Shown: in pieces, positions 63,507 through 64,000 of the stretch
Layout: every line of letters starts with the position of its first letter
How positions within the stretch are numbered: the first letter of the stretch is position 1
Source of the DNA: Amycolatopsis anabasis
GTDB lineage: Bacteria > Actinomycetota > Actinomycetes > Mycobacteriales > Pseudonocardiaceae
Direction of reading: 5' to 3'
Length of the DNA: 64,000 nt
NCBI RefSeq assembly: GCF_009765355.1
Contig: NZ_VTHK01000007.1
Coordinates: 124,001-188,000 of the forward strand
Notes under the pieces: model-generated
What the model was told of the DNA's origin: nothing
The model's database searches: none
Seen by the model: the letters and a program-made list of their open reading frames with translations, nothing else
Made by a program: the position numbers and the translations under genes

Positions 63507-64000
63507 GTGGCCATCCGCAGCATCCTGTTCGGTTCCCCTGGCCCTCCGGCAGGTCTGGAGTCGACGGCCGAACCAGAGCACTTCCGCGATCTGAACCTCG
63601 ACCAGATCGAGCAGGCGATCGTCCGGGCGAACGCCGACTGCCCGCTGGCGCCGTACTTCCGCCACCCGCTGCGCGACGCCGGACTGGTCGCGTTCCGCCA
63701 GCAGGTCTTCCGCGATCTCGAGGACACCGGGGTGCGCGCGGTCGTCGAGCGGTTCACTGGTTCGATGCGCGCGATGCGGCGGCGGCTGGAAATCCTGGGC
63801 CGGATGACCCATCCGCCGCAGCGGCAACGCTGGTTCCTCGACATCGTGCTCGCCCACACCGAAACGGTCACCGCGTTCGCCGAGGGCCTCGGCGAAGCCG
63901 CCCTCTCCTCCCCCGGCCTGTGCGCGGTGCGCGACGATCTCGGCGAGCACACGCGTTCGGCGGAGTTCCGGTCGCTGTGCGAACGGGCGCGGCGGTTGCG
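63507..64000 (+). CDS. MutS-related DNA mismatch repair-like ATPase (5' part only)
   Basis: 164 residues are visible, then the window ends. GTG 63507 opens AIRSILFGSPGPPAG, followed by HFRDLNLDQIEQAIVRANAD and APYFRHPLRDAGLVAFRQQV, which I recognise as the N-terminus of actinobacterial MutS-like proteins that lack the mismatch-reading domain. The ATPase part would lie downstream, so the call rests on the N-terminal region only. No ribosome-binding site is clear. Confidence 0.6.
   Translation, partial: MAIRSILFGSPGPPAGLESTAEPEHFRDLNLDQIEQAIVRANADCPLAPYFRHPLRDAGLVAFRQQVFRDLEDTGVRAVVERFTGSMRAMRRRLEILGRMTHPPQRQRWFLDIVLAHTETVTAFAEGLGEAALSSPGLCAVRDDLGEHTRSAEFRSLCERARRL

Overview
The window is high-GC actinobacterial DNA, most like a member of the Pseudonocardiaceae such as Amycolatopsis. 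The evidence is the very GC-rich third codon positions, frequent GTG and TTG starts, a complete Pup-proteasome system (Mpa, Dop, Pup, PrcB, PrcA, PafA, PafB, PafC), the Tat genes next to pafBC, and many TetR-controlled exporters and secreted hydrolases. No rRNA, tRNA, CRISPR array, insertion sequence or phage gene was seen.

Layout. 1-7246 (all minus) is the edge of a biosynthetic operon: a methyltransferase, a DUF5987 protein, a GMC oxidoreductase, an AhpD-fold protein, a TIGR03084 protein and the KS-AT half of an iterative type I polyketide synthase that runs off the left edge. 7311-23391 holds a 5'-3' exonuclease, a fucosidase, a SNF2 helicase plus SWIM protein pair, a deazaflavin-dependent reductase, a DrrAB-type exporter with its TetR regulator, two Eis-type acetyltransferases alternating with two DUF4333 proteins, and the helicase HelY. 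23543-27946 is a lipid kinase, TatC, TatA, a small membrane protein, PafC and PafB. 28181-39195 is an accessory stretch (VOC protein, BNR-repeat secreted protein, PH-domain protein, SDR, two TetR systems with an MMPL transporter or a hydrolase, a decayed chimeric gene, a phosphotriesterase-like operon). 39196-40554 is pafA. 40633-46451 is a second accessory stretch (PAP2-lipid kinase fusion, two secreted esterases, LysR/SDR pair). 46553-50114 is prcA, prcB, pup and dop. 50178-54909 is a third accessory stretch (Uma2 remnant, NUDIX, envelope proteins, aldo-keto reductase, a small HTH protein, a GH5 cellulase). 55120-64000 is mpa, a Q/G/P-rich membrane protein, trmI, an M50 protease, a RecB-like nuclease, a thioesterase, ParA and the start of a MutS-like gene.

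How it fits together. From memory the order exonuclease, helY, tatC, tatA, pafC, pafB, pafA, prcA, prcB, pup, dop, mpa, trmI, recB-like follows the Mycobacterium tuberculosis Rv2090-Rv2119 order. The conserved proteasome/Tat backbone is therefore broken up here by strain-type cargo, and the decayed genes lie in that cargo. PafA attaches Pup to target proteins, Mpa unfolds them into the PrcAB chamber, Dop removes Pup, and PafBC is a DNA-damage transcription activator. Pup ends in Glu, so it should be ready for ligation without deamidation.

The least explained signals are: a conserved 16-bp element (GTATAGGKCGTTATAC) that brackets a small HTH gene and recurs upstream of helY; the duplicated Eis/DUF4333 unit; several long regulatory palindromes; and the polyketide synthase operon with an uncommon set of partners. 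Starts were chosen from ribosome-binding sites, overlaps and family length. Functions rest on motif recognition, without database searches.
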